DNA from: Microcyclospora pomicola
Lineage: Eukaryota > Ascomycota > Dothideomycetes > Capnodiales
Reading direction: 5' to 3'
Length of the DNA stretch: 64,000 nucleotides
Assembly (NCBI GenBank): GCA_002786065.1
Contig: NHNY01000004.1
Location: 868,001 to 932,000, forward strand
In this document: one piece after another, positions 54,261 through 64,000 of the stretch
Layout of the letters: every line of letters starts with the position of its first letter
How positions within the stretch are numbered: position 1 is the stretch's first letter
Notes under the pieces: model-generated
What the model was told of the DNA's origin: nothing
Seen by the model: only the letters and a program-made list of their open reading frames with translations
Databases searched by the model: none
Position numbers and translations under genes: made by a program

Positions 54261-55049
54261 TTACTGGGTCTTGCCAGCTGTAGCGCGAAGCTTGTCTGCA
54301 GCAGACTCGTCAAAGAAACGAGCGAAGACAGGCTGGATGAGGCTGCGGAAGATGATCTGGGCACCACTATAGCAACAGCACTGTCAGTATGACAAGGATA
54401 GCATAGTAGAGCTTGCACCAAGACATGACCTACCCAGTCTGGGGAAGAGCCATCCACATGATAAGCACAAACTTGAAGGTGTAGTAGAATGGGAACCAGT
54501 AGACAGCATTGATAGCAGACTCGACGACGGTGAAGAGCGCGTAGGTGACCCAGTACTGCAGTCAAGATCAGTCGAGGCCACAACATACTGTTATTCGGAG
54601 ATGCATACGGTCAACCACTGAGTGTCATCGGCCTTGCCGCTCGAGAACAAGGCCTCGAGGGAGTAGTAGGCTGGGATCGCGAAACCAGCGGTGTTGACCA
54701 AGAACTCGCCGGCGATGTTGAAGAAGATCAAGAAGAAGTACAGCGCGCCAAGGCCGAGGACGGCGTAGACCTTGGGGACGCTGGTTTGCTGCTCGAACTG
54801 GTTGAGGTATGGGTATTTGGTGAGCTCCCTGCGCTGCTGTCAGTCACCTTGGTCCTTGCATCAATGGCGCATGGCCGTGAGCCAGCCTCTACTATATGCT
54901 AGATACTGACTTGTCAAGCTGAGAGAGGTGGTACTGAGCCCTACAACATTCACCACAATCAGCATACTGCTTAATCACACCGTATCTTTGCGGCGAGGAC
55001 TATCTCACTTCTCTTGCACAGAGCCGTTGGGGTTTCCGGAGGCCGACAT
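54261..55049 (-). CDS. YOP1: Yop1, reticulon-like ER-shaping protein
   Basis: CDS complement(join(54261..54366,54434..54555,54609..54828,54911..54940,55009..55049)), 172 aa. Yop1 (REEP5/DP1 family) inserts hairpins into the ER membrane and curves it into tubules. Exons give MSASGNPNGSVQEK, AQYHLSQLDK, then ELTKYPYLNQFEQQT, the two hydrophobic hairpins (ALYFFLIFFNIAGEFLVN and the ESINAVYWFPFYYTF region) and GGAQIIFRSLIQPVFARFF. Five exons, one of only 30 nt, and four introns of 53-82 nt close in frame at 172 aa, near the usual fungal length of 170. Confidence 0.96.
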
Positions 55050-55588
55050 GGTTGCTGTGATTGATCTCTAAAGCTGCGGTAGAGGACGGAAGGTCTGGGG
55101 TGGAGTGGTCTCGGTTTGGCTGGGTTGGCAGGAAAGTGTTTTGGTTGGGATAAGGGATTATGATGTAGCTCGGTTTTGGCAGCTCGCAATCAATGTGTGC
55201 GTCCGGCGGCAAGCCTGATTACGTACACAAGATATGACGGAATCCTTAGGAAGCTGCGTGCCGAAATGTTTCTGCCTGCAACCGTCGAACCATTGCGGCA
55301 TTCGATGTGTGCAGCAATCTATACTATCGATAACCTTTGGCATTATCAAGGACTGTTCGGACATGCGTGAGAACGGATACCTTCGACAATATGTCCTGCC
55401 ATGAGCGTCCGTTTCGGAGCGTAACAAAACCTTACCCAGTAGAGCTGGAGTATACTTGATAGCTGGACAAGATGTATATATACCTGGCGCTTCCAGATCC
55501 GTTACCTTCCGATGATGTTCACAGAGGATGGCGATTTTGACACATTTTATCGAGCACTCGTAACGAAGCATGCTGTCTGACTTCTACA
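55050..55588. other. Intergenic region, YOP1 upstream and GET4 downstream
   Basis: A 539-bp region with the YOP1 promoter and the GET4 3' end. No gene. Confidence 0.55.
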
Positions 55589-56636
55589 TCAATCTACTGC
55601 TGGTGCCGGGGCCGGGGTTGCTGGTGCACCGACGGCCTTTTGTTCCTTCTTCTTAGCCGCGAATGGATTGTTCCCTCCCATCAGCATGCTGCTCATCATA
55701 TCGAACATGGGGTTGCTCTGTGACGGTATCTTGATGCCGAAGTACATCTCGCCAATGTTCGCCAATGGTTCATCCCACTCTACGTCTTTGAGGTGACTCG
55801 CGTAATGTGATTTTAGTTGCTTGAAAAGGTCGGCAGATCCTCTTTGCACGGCGAGGAGGAGCAAGCCAAGGAAGTTTAGAAGTGGCAGCGAAGGGTAGAT
55901 TCGAATGTCTGACGACGGAGAGCTGATGCTTTGTACTCCTAGGCCCGGGTGCGATGAAGATAGTTTCGATGTGAAGAGAAGTAGGACTTTGTTCGCAGCT
56001 CGTGTGTTGCCGATCAAAAGATATGGGAAGACAGCTCGTGCGGCGTATGTAGCCGCGGTTGACGGTTCGTCAGACGAGTACCACTCGTACTCTAGATCGC
56101 TGAAAACCTGGGCGGAATCTGATGTTCCGAGTGTGAGATGTCTCTCCGCATCATATGCCTCACCCTCCTCTGCGAATAGAGAGCCGATAACATGGTGTAG
56201 CTCTGGATCACCAGCCGGGTATTCGCCGAATTTGCTCGACCATTCTACGATTCCACCAACAAACTTTTTCTTGGAGGGTTCGTTGGGAGGGAAAGCCCGT
56301 AGGAGTCCAACTAGCCGCGCCTTACTTGTGACATCCGGCTTGATCTCGGCCTTCAAGTAGACCTCGATCAGGTAGTTGCAAAGGTCGCTGCCGGATCCAC
56401 CTTGGCCAGCTTTGAGGAGTAGGGAGGCTCCGGTGGATAGGAGGTCAATTGCGGAGGTGTAGTCTTGCGATTTGATGTTGCGATTGGCGATTGTGCGTAA
56501 TTGTTGATGTGCTTCGTAGTAGTCGCCTTCTTCGATCCTGTCACGATGTCAATCAAGGATGTCCAGTGCGCGAGATGATCGACTCGACGTACTTAGCCTT
56601 CTGCCGCGCGAGGACTTTCTGTATCTTGGCCGACAT
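55589..56636 (-). CDS. GET4: Get4, tail-anchored protein targeting factor
   Basis: CDS complement(join(55589..56537,56593..56636)), 330 aa. Get4 with Get5 hands tail-anchored membrane proteins from Sgt2 to Get3. It is an all-alpha repeat protein; recognisable parts are MSAKIQKVLARQKAKIEEGDYYEAHQ, RNIKSQDYTSAIDLLSTGA, FPPNEPSKKKFVGGIVEWS and DPELHHVIGSLFAEEGEAYDAERH. The 55-nt intron falls in the first helix. The end, NPMFDMMSSMLMGG followed by an Ala/Pro-rich tail, matches filamentous-fungal homologues. It diverges from the uL23 gene. Confidence 0.95.
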
Positions 56637-57365
56637 GGTATAGTTGCTCAGGGATGTGAGAGGAGGTATGAGGGGGCAAGGCTAAGGTATACGTGAAGTA
56701 TATGCTACAATATCCGAACCCTCCTAAGGTAAGGTATGTTGTATGCTGCTGTCCTAGAATTGCAGCTAGCCTCGTGGACGTGGTTCAGCCCCGCCAAAAG
56801 TCTGGAGCACATGACGGTGACGACAGTCCCAGATGAGGTGCACATGCATAGTGGTGTTCCGTACACTGGTGTGCACATCTGCCTCATCAACACGTATCGA
56901 CCAATACCTGATTTATATGATTGATGCTTTGGTACGGTAAGATACTATATTCTGGTCGTGGCATCGGGGATGCGCAATTTTCAGAGACGGCGTTCTCGCG
57001 CGCAGCAGAGACTGTGAACTTCGGCGTGCAATGCTAGCACACTTGTATGAGAGAGATGCTTATGCGCTGCTCGAACCAACGAGAAATGTTTCTGCTTTCA
57101 TTCATGATTACTCGACAGTAACGAATCTTTGCTTGTTGTTTGGGCTGTATATGTGATTATGACAGGTTGTTATGTCTCGCGAGCAGTGCATAGTGTACCT
57201 AAGCATTGGAGTCGAAGATATGTTGACACCTGAGGTTGGCAGTTACGGTGCCAAGACGCTAGCGAAACAACCGAGAATTCCACACAGCACTCGATCTTCA
57301 ATCCGGACGTCGAAGATTCCTACGAGCTGTATTGCACGCTGCATCATCTCAACTAACTCACAGCA
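56637..57365. other. Divergent promoter region, GET4 and uL23
   Basis: A 729-bp region. TAAGGTA words occur at 56683 and as TAAGGTAAGGTA at 56725-56736, 50-100 bp upstream of the GET4 start. No gene. Confidence 0.5.
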
Positions 57366-58061
57366 ATGGCACCCAAGGACACCAAGGGTAAGTCACAGAT
57401 CCGCTCGATTCTGCCCGACGAAGCAATTTCATCGACTCAGAATCTATGCGCATCATCTGTTTGCGCAAGACATCCGCTGACAAAATGCAAACAGGCAAGA
57501 AGGCCAGCAAGCCATCTGGCAAGGCCACCGCCGCCGCGAAGGCGACCTTGAAGGGCGTAAGAACCATCCCACCTTGAGGCGTGTCAGAGAACCCATCATT
57601 CTGACGGCCTGTCTTCACAAACAGGTCAACTCGCACAAGGTTCGCAAGATCCGCACCAACACCTCCTTCCACCGACCGAAGACCCTCACGCTCTCCCGCT
57701 CGCCGAAATACCCTCGCAAGAGCATCCCGCACGAGCCCCGTCTCGATGCCGGCAAGGTCATCGTGCACCCGCTCAACACCGAGAGCGCCATGAAGAAGAT
57801 TGAGGAGCACAACACCCTGGTCTTCATCGTGGACGTCAAGGCAAACAAGCGACAGATCAAGGAGGCGCTGAAGAAGCTATACGACGTGGAGGTTGTCAAG
57901 ATCAACACCCTTATCAGGTAAGACTGCCGCGCTCATGCGATTGGGAGCGACCCATCTGACAGGACCGAAATAGACCCGATGGCTCCAAGAAGGCATTCGC
58001 CAAGCTCACCCCGGATGTGGACGCCCTCGACATCGCCGCCACCAAGTTGGCGATCGTATAA
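57366..58061 (+). CDS. RPL25: 60S ribosomal protein uL23 (L25)
   Basis: CDS join(57366..57387,57495..57556,57625..57917,57974..58061), 154 aa. uL23 sits at the exit of the ribosomal tunnel and contacts signal-recognition particle and nascent-chain factors. MAPKDTKG is joined to a Lys/Ala-rich extension ([15 protein letters not shown]), then [60 protein letters not shown] and [11 protein letters not shown]. Three introns (107, 68 and 56 nt) sit where fungal uL23 genes commonly carry them, the first after only 22 coding bases. Confidence 0.98.
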
Positions 58062-58404
58062 GCGTTCGGTGGCAGGTGAAGAGTCGTGTGGCATTTTGAG
58101 ACGGCGTTTGGCGACGTGAGCGTCGCTTGGGAAGTTTATGGGAGACTGATTTCATGACTTTGTGGTATTATGAGCATTGCTCTGCCACGCAGCGGATTAC
58201 GAGAGTATAGAAAAGCTACACAATCCATTAACGACGCTCATCGAGCGTCGCCCGTCCGTCGTCTCGCTTTTTCCCTATAAGAGCTTCCCATCATACCAGT
58301 GCTCCTGAAGCTACCACTGTGGTCACATATCTCCAGTATTGTACATATCTTACATCCGTTTTCATGCCCGGCAACGCAACATGAAGCCCCGATCGCGTAC
58401 CCCC
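58062..58404. other. Convergent spacer between uL23 and TIM8
   Basis: A 343-bp spacer with a GACGCTCATCGAGCGTCGC inverted repeat near 58232. No gene. Confidence 0.6.
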
Positions 58405-58757
58405 TCATGATGTTCTCATCTGCTCGAGGTGTTTGATGACGGTCATGTTGGCATCCATGAAGCGGTCCACGCAATTCGCCATGCATGGCTCTTCATTGCG
58501 ATCGAGCTTTCCGGAGGTGATTTTGCTCGTGACACATTTGCGGAAGCAGCTACGTCCATCATTATTAGAATACTATTGATACCTCCGGCTTATACTGATG
58601 GTAATACAACTCACGTATTGGTCAATTCGTGGATTGTGCTTTGGATCTGGGCTTTCTGGCTCTCGTTGACGATGAACTGGTTAAGTTCCTGCTTGTCCTT
58701 GGCAGACATGTTCTGCAGCGCAGCGCCCGTCTCGGGAGAGATGTTGAGGCCGTCCAT
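58405..58757 (-). CDS. TIM8: Tim8, small Tim chaperone of the mitochondrial intermembrane space
   Basis: CDS complement(join(58405..58549,58615..58757)), 95 aa. Tim8 with Tim13 escorts hydrophobic precursors across the intermembrane space to TIM22. The twin CX3C motif is present as CFRKC and CMANC, 15 residues apart, with the family surround NQFIVNESQKAQIQSTIHELT and VTSKITSGKLDRNEEP. The 65-nt intron splits the protein just before the first cysteine. It was not evident as one open frame and is recovered by splicing. It is head-to-head with NAP1, 338 bp apart. Confidence 0.95.
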
Positions 58758-59095
58758 GATTCGATGATGTGATCTGGATGTCGTGAAGAGGTATCCCGGA
58801 TAGTTGATGTGCTAAAGGCGGTATACTGATGCCAACGCAATGCTCATGACCTTCTTACTGCTCCCGTCGCACACAACGCGGAACCCGGTGGCTAGCGGCA
58901 GAAGTCGACGGCGTGCCGCGGGGCTAACATGTTTTCTACCACTACCGCCTATGCTCAACCAGGACTGACCACCGGCCCAACGCGACATTCTTTCACCGTC
59001 GTGTCCCATACCCCCATCACTTCTCTTCTCTACCATCTCATCCACCTCCTCCCCGCCCCATCCGTCTCCTCAACCACCACGCCACCGACGCCAGC
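58758..59095. other. Bidirectional promoter region, TIM8 and NAP1
   Basis: A 338-bp region between divergent starts. The NAP1 side is pyrimidine-rich, as usual for fungal highly expressed genes. Confidence 0.5.
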
Positions 59096-60766
59096 ATGTC
59101 GAAACCCATCAAGAACTCGTCCAGCTTTGACCCGGCTCCGGTACGTCCGCTACACCGGCATCTACCTTCTTCCTCACCTTTGGCCCCCAGCAACAAATTT
59201 CACGTACCCCCAAGCTCTCGCCACACTACGCCATCATCAGGCTCTGCTTTCTACACCTCTCTGCACGCTCTTCTCTCTGCACTTCGCGGTCGTTCTCGTT
59301 GACGTTCTCGCTTCCATCCCACCTTCACCGGCCTGCATTACCCCTCCATCATCTTTGCGCGTGCGCTATGGTGGTCAAGCCCGCACTCACTGACAACATG
59401 GACATGAAGACGCCCCAGAACACACCCGCCAACAATGCTCCCATATCTTCCCGCGCTCAGGCGCCAGACATCGCCAGCATCAAAGAAGGTGAGTCGATGG
59501 CGGTGCTTGAACCCCGACAGCCCCACCACTGACACTTCGTTCCCCCTCAGAGGATCTTGACCGTGCAGCTGCCGCCTCCATTTTCGCACAGAACCCCCGC
59601 CTTGTATCTATGATGCAGAACAAGCTCCAGGGACTTGTTGGCCGCTCCTCCGGCTACGTCGAAAGCCTTCCAGCTCCCGTACGAAAGCGTGTCGCCGGCC
59701 TGAAGGGCGTGCAGAAAGAACACTCCAAGCTCGAGGCGGAGTTCCAGGAGGAAGTCCTCCAGCTCGAGAAGCGCTTCTTCGCCAAATTCACCCCGCTGTA
59801 TGAGAAGCGCGCCAAGATCGTGAACGGACAGTCCGAGCCAACCACAGAGGAGATCGAGGCAGGCGAGGCAGATGAAGAAGAGGATGAGGAGGCTGAGGCT
59901 GCCAAGCAAGAGACTGACAAGAAGGAAGTGTCGGAGGCTGATCTCAAGGGTATCCCCGAGTTCTGGCTCAGTGCCATGAAGAACTCATCACTCGCAGAGA
60001 CCATCAACGAGCGCGACGAGGAGGTGCTCAAGGACTTGACTGATATCCGCATGGAGTACCTTGACCGTCCTGGTTTCCGCCTCATCTTCGAATTTGCCGA
60101 CAACGAGTACTTCAGCAACAAGACCCTCTCCAAGACATACTTCTACCAAGAAGAGAATGGATACGGTGGCGATTTCATCTACGATCATGCCGAGGGTGAC
60201 AAGGTTGAGTGGAAGGCTGGCAAAGACCTGACCGTGAAGGTGGAGAGCAAGAAGCAGCGAAATAAGAGTGAGTCGAGACATGCTCGGGTCAGATTGGTAA
60301 CCCATACTAACAGTCCTTCGAAGACACAAAGCAGACCCGTATCGTCAAGAAGACCATCCCAACGCCGTCATTCTTCGATTTCTTCAACCCTGCCGTGCCG
60401 CCGACCGACGAGGACGACGAAGAGGACATCGATGAGGAGCTCGAGGCAAAGCTTGAGCTTGACTACCAGCTAGGCGAGGACATTAAGGAGAAGCTGATCC
60501 CTCGCGCGATCGACTGGTTCACCGGCGAGGCACTCCAATTCGAGCAAGGACTGGACGACTTTGACGAGGACGAGTTCGAGGATGAGGATGACGAGGACGA
60601 TGACGAGGATGAGCGAGATGACGACGAAGAGGACGAGGATGACGACGAGGTATGTTTTGATTGAATGTTGTGTTCAACAAACACCTGGCGTCTTTATTTA
60701 CTAATGCTTCAGTAGGAGGACGGCTCGAGACCCAAGCAAGAGACCGCCGAGTGCAAACAGAGCTAG
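59096..60766 (+). CDS. NAP1: Nucleosome assembly protein 1
   Basis: CDS join(59096..59140,59410..59488,59551..60267,60324..60649,60716..60766), 405 aa. Nap1 is a histone H2A-H2B chaperone that also shuttles histones into the nucleus. The long dimerisation helix ([39 protein letters not shown]) is followed by the NAP fold ([44 protein letters not shown]) and an acidic tail of about 45 Asp/Glu. The last small exon ends CKQS, a CaaX-type prenylation motif known for Nap1 relatives. Intron 1 is 269 nt; it is spliced so that DPAP joins TPQNTPA as in other fungi. The other three introns are 56-66 nt. Confidence 0.96.
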
Positions 60767-61939
60767 ATCTTTTGATGCTGCTGCTCTTTGTGCTTCCCAT
60801 GAGCCGCTCCGACAGGCCACGCGACACGATTCCCGAACCCCTTGAAAACCTTTTGTCCTTTTTGTCATGCTTGAGAGAAGGAGTTCAGCACGACTTTCCC
60901 ACGTCACTTTGAGGAGGACTTGTTCTTCCCCTCTCATCCCGATACGTTAATGTGCTGATGCACTGCACGAAGCTTTTTATGGATAGTAGTGCACCAAGAC
61001 TTACCTCCACCCACAACCCAACCCCAAAATTCAAAGACTTCTCTGTTCACGACTCTCCTCACGTAAGGTAGCTTGTTTGTCTCTGTGTCTTGGTGTACTG
61101 GCTGGGAGTGTACGTGTCTGCCCACGTGATACTGCCTCCCTTGCCTCATCGCTCGACTGCCTATCGGGAACACCGCCTAAGGTACATACCCACTGAGCCC
61201 TTTAACAACATACGATCTTTTTCCACGTAAAGATCTCCCAGGCCGCATGCATCCGTCTGCCCTTTGCCATGCCTGCCACTCTCCAACGCCGGCGACTGGG
61301 CTACACGGACACATACAGCGAGTCCCCACCGGACTGGCCGGTTCCCAGCGAACCTCCTCGATACCTACCTTAGACTCTTGTATCGTACTGCACGGCCACT
61401 ACCTGATTCCACCTTCTTCTCAAAAGTGCTGCTCTGCATAGGTAAAGGTACAAGACATTAAGGTGAACACTTAACCAGAAACTGGCACAAGCCTTGATGG
61501 TCCTATGGTCCTATCCCTCACAGTGCCTGGTACTGACGGCGTCAGGCTATCGACCTAGGTAGAGAGTAGGATGTCCTAACGTCGTGATGGGGAGAGGAAT
61601 TTCAATGGTAAGGAACGCTGTGTATGCCTTTGGCTTGGCTTGGTCATGCGTATGGGGAATTATGGTTAGACATTATGGGGGATCCGAACGGATGTAAGAT
61701 AGAGGGTTTGATCGCTAGAGCTTGTGGTCTATGGGTGGAAAGGGGGTTCGGCTGGTGGTGGCATCAGTGGTGCTGTTCTTCAGTCGTCTATTCGCCGTTG
61801 ATGGAACTAGCAGCACGCTTCTACAGCCTGTCTTGTACTGGATCGTGGTTGAGGACTTAGCACAGGCTCGATGCCAGTTTGAGAGCGGGTATTAACCTTC
61901 ATGGAACGTGCTACAAACCCGCTATGCTGAATGAAAATC
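60767..61939. other. Convergent gene-poor spacer
   Basis: About 1.17 kb between NAP1 and the wax-synthase stop. TAAGGTA words occur at 61064, 61178 and (opposite strand) 61366, and an ACCTAGGT palindrome near 61553. Only small frames without family resemblance are present. Confidence 0.5.
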
Positions 61940-63571
61940 CTACAACGTGATGCCAGTATCATACCACCCCTTCCCCGTCCGCCAGTGCACGAGCTCATGC
62001 CAGCACCAGACCGTATCGCCCTTGTTGCCGAGGCCGAGCGCGACCAGCGGGCTCAGCGGCACGGGCTCGTACAGCCAGATGCCGCCACGGGCGAAGTCAT
62101 CTACGAGCAAGGGCGCGGTGTGGTACATCCAGACCAAGGCGGCGGTGTAGTTGAGGGCGTGCTTGACGACGGTGGGGACGTGCTGTGAGATGCCGATGCG
62201 GCGTAGTAGGGCCTTGATGGCGGTTTCGGCCGTGATGCCGACGAACTGCAGCAGGAAGAAGGCCATGGGGCCGCGGAGAGGCCGCGTGTCGCCGAGCTGC
62301 GTGTAGCTGCCGGCGGCATGCAGGAAGCCCGAGATGAAGAAGCCGATGAAGAGCGAGAGCGTCTTGCCGAGCATCGAACGCTTGTCGATATGCAGGTGAT
62401 GCAGCACGACGGTCGCCGGCGGCTCGAAGACGAAGCGGAAGACCTGATGCCACCAGCCGCCCCACCAGCCTGCCATGCCGCGCTCGCCGACGATGCTGAA
62501 GCGACCGAACATGTTGGCGGGGTTCATCCAGGGCTCGCCGCGCACGCCGTACCATTTGGGTCCGAGGACGCCGCACATGAAGATAGGGCCGAGCGCGAAG
62601 ATCTGCCGCAACGCGAAGTAGACGGCGAGGAGCTGGGTGAGTAGGCGGTATGATTGAAGGAGGACTGGAGATGCACGTATGAGAGAAGGGAGGTGTCTGG
62701 GGCCGGGACAATCGATGTAACCCCAAAAGTGTGGGTCGTGCCGCATCAAGGCTTTGATCACGTCGAGGGCGACGTAGCAGATGACCACGGAGGATATGGC
62801 GTCTTTGAGGAGAGCGGAGCGGTTGCTGTGTCGACGGATCCCTGTGCGACTGGTTGTGTGCGGCTCGGATTGTTCAACGATGTCGGCATCGACACCGTGT
62901 TTGAGTTGCATGTCCACCCATTTCGGGGGCGAAGGGATCCCGGCAATCTGCCAGTTCCAGCCAATGCCACGGAAGCTGAAGAAGAGGTCTGATATCCAGT
63001 CGACACGTTTGATCAGAGAATCCGCAGGGTATGATTGCCAGTATAAAGGCCCTCTGGGTATTGAAGGAATCTCGAGCGTCGACGCCAGGTTCGACGGCTT
63101 GCGAGGCTGTTTGCGTTGGACAGCAACTCCTTCTGCTGGACTTTGCTTGCCGTTCAATGTGGTGGACAAGTTTCCGGGTACGGATGACTGCTCCGGGCCT
63201 TCATTTTCTGATCGTTCAATCCGCCGAAAATCCGTCTGACAATCGCTTGCTATCATGATCGCAAAGACATATGAGCAACCAAACGCGGACATGATTCCAA
63301 TGCCAAAGCCCGCAGCAATATTTCGAGATCGATTTGTGATCGTACACCATAGCTGGAAGGCACATAGCCAAACGAATACGGGGTATCGTAGACGTGTCAG
63401 CCAAGGTGAGCCTCGATGATCGATAAGTAGATAGCCTAGTACAATCGCTATGCCGACGGAAATTCCAGGATATGTGAAAGGGAGAGCTTCGCCAGAATCG
63501 ATGAGTCGCTCGTAGATCGAATTGTAGTATTGGGAAACCTCATGAGGTGAGTTTAGACCTGGTGGCAACAT
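61940..63571 (-). CDS. Wax synthase-like membrane acyltransferase (MBOAT, Tri7-type)
   Basis: Single exon, 543 aa from ATG 63571 (MLPPGLNSPHEV); the frame extends upstream to a TTG only. It has eight or more hydrophobic segments and the membrane-bound O-acyltransferase signature with the probable catalytic His in SGFLHAAGSYTQLGD. RGEPWMNPANMFGRFS and GWWGGWWHQVFRF are diagnostic of the fungal wax-synthase/Tri7 group, which acylates lipids or secondary metabolites using acyl-CoA in the ER. The segment about residues 130-180 is a Ser/Gln-rich cytosolic loop. Substrate unknown; there is no biosynthetic cluster around it in this window. Confidence 0.9.
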   Translation of the reverse strand: MLPPGLNSPHEVSQYYNSIYERLIDSGEALPFTYPGISVGIAIVLGYLLIDHRGSPWLTRLRYPVFVWLCAFQLWCTITNRSRNIAAGFGIGIMSAFGCSYVFAIMIASDCQTDFRRIERSENEGPEQSSVPGNLSTTLNGKQSPAEGVAVQRKQPRKPSNLASTLEIPSIPRGPLYWQSYPADSLIKRVDWISDLFFSFRGIGWNWQIAGIPSPPKWVDMQLKHGVDADIVEQSEPHTTSRTGIRRHSNRSALLKDAISSVVICYVALDVIKALMRHDPHFWGYIDCPGPRHLPSLIRASPVLLQSYRLLTQLLAVYFALRQIFALGPIFMCGVLGPKWYGVRGEPWMNPANMFGRFSIVGERGMAGWWGGWWHQVFRFVFEPPATVVLHHLHIDKRSMLGKTLSLFIGFFISGFLHAAGSYTQLGDTRPLRGPMAFFLLQFVGITAETAIKALLRRIGISQHVPTVVKHALNYTAALVWMYHTAPLLVDDFARGGIWLYEPVPLSPLVALGLGNKGDTVWCWHELVHWRTGKGWYDTGITL

Positions 63572-64000
63572 TGCAGGAGTTGTGTGAAGTTGACCGTAGG
63601 CGAAGCTTTTAGCTTTGCTGCTTAGACTGACGTTCTTGAATTCGAACAATGTTGGAAACCATTCCCCTAAATGGATCTACTTCGATGTTAAGGTACATGT
63701 AGCTCTGTAGATTTAGTATAAGAGATTCACATAACAAAGTACCAACCTACCTTGTTACTCAGGAGGGTGTGAAAGGTAAAGGATAGAATAGAACTAGTGG
63801 CCAAAGCGTCATTACGTCTGGAATCATGTTCTAGCGGAGTCAGGTCGTCATTTTGAATCGAGGTTTCTAGCTGATACGTAGGAGTCAATACTAAACCTGG
63901 TCTCTAAGCTTCTATACGAAGGGTCAGAATTCAAATATACGTCACAGTTCACCTGACCTTATAATGAAGGTTTGCTCTATGCTATGCCAATCCTGAGTCA
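63572..64000. other. Upstream region of the wax synthase gene to the window edge
   Basis: The wax-synthase promoter, with TAAGGTA at 63689-63695 about 120 bp upstream of the ATG. The remaining bases to the window edge are AT-rich without a supported gene. Confidence 0.5.

Noticed and set aside
60463-60684. Poly-serine frame on the minus strand
   Set aside because: It is the antisense reading of the Asp/Glu-rich tail of NAP1.

Overview
The window is nuclear DNA of a filamentous ascomycete (Pezizomycotina). The genes are carried on both strands and most are interrupted by short introns, typically 50-80 nt with GTNNGT donors and CTAAC/CTGAC branch sites. Several families are fungal in form: the 1,3,8-type Tim8, YOP1, the SNF1-complex beta subunit, a PTH11-like rhodopsin-domain receptor, a Tri7-like wax synthase and an ERMES Mmm1. 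The overall flavour (gene models, hypothetical families, GC-rich coding DNA) suggests Dothideomycetes, but that is an inference I cannot test here. About 31 protein genes and one intron-containing tRNA-Gly(CCC) can be supported. No virus-like element, LINE or intact DNA transposon was recognised.

Left part (1-31 kb): the 5' end of an unknown gene on the minus strand; ARPC3 of the Arp2/3 complex; a DUF1399/GRDP-like protein with a Cys/Gly-rich tail; a short-chain dehydrogenase; a cytochrome P450 of the CYP7/CYP8 style convergent with a small membrane protein; the AMPK/SNF1 beta subunit; a copper amine oxidase; a DDT/WHIM chromatin protein; ribosomal protein uL2; a secreted GH78-like glycosidase; a block of four imperfect ~85-bp repeats; Mmm1 head-to-head with a second SDR; and a forkhead transcription factor with a 3.7-kb gene-free upstream region.

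Middle (34.5-41 kb) is the most accessory-looking stretch. Two paralogous secreted or membrane-anchored FAD oxidoreductases (berberine-bridge type) face each other tail-to-tail. They are followed by a seven-helix fungal rhodopsin-domain receptor whose leader carries a short uORF overlapping the main start, and by a P450 reduced to its C-terminal third.

Right part (41.8-64 kb) is housekeeping: RFC3, a Mn/Fe-type CDF transporter, Der1/derlin, a BAR-domain protein, VPS45, a PhyH dioxygenase sharing a 241-bp promoter with VPS45, tRNA-Gly(CCC), YOP1, GET4, uL23, TIM8, NAP1 and an MBOAT-type wax synthase-like acyltransferase. Many of these shape or traffic ER, mitochondrial and endosomal membranes, but I see no evidence that they form a cluster in the functional sense.

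Start codons were chosen as ATG from the sequence. Splice sites were assigned by hand from GT/AG, reading-frame closure and family conservation, and each joined CDS closes in frame. I did not find a convincing new biological system; the best leads are the FAD-oxidoreductase/receptor/P450 neighbourhood, the hairpin-bearing repeat block at 24.4-24.75 kb and the large non-coding region upstream of the forkhead gene.
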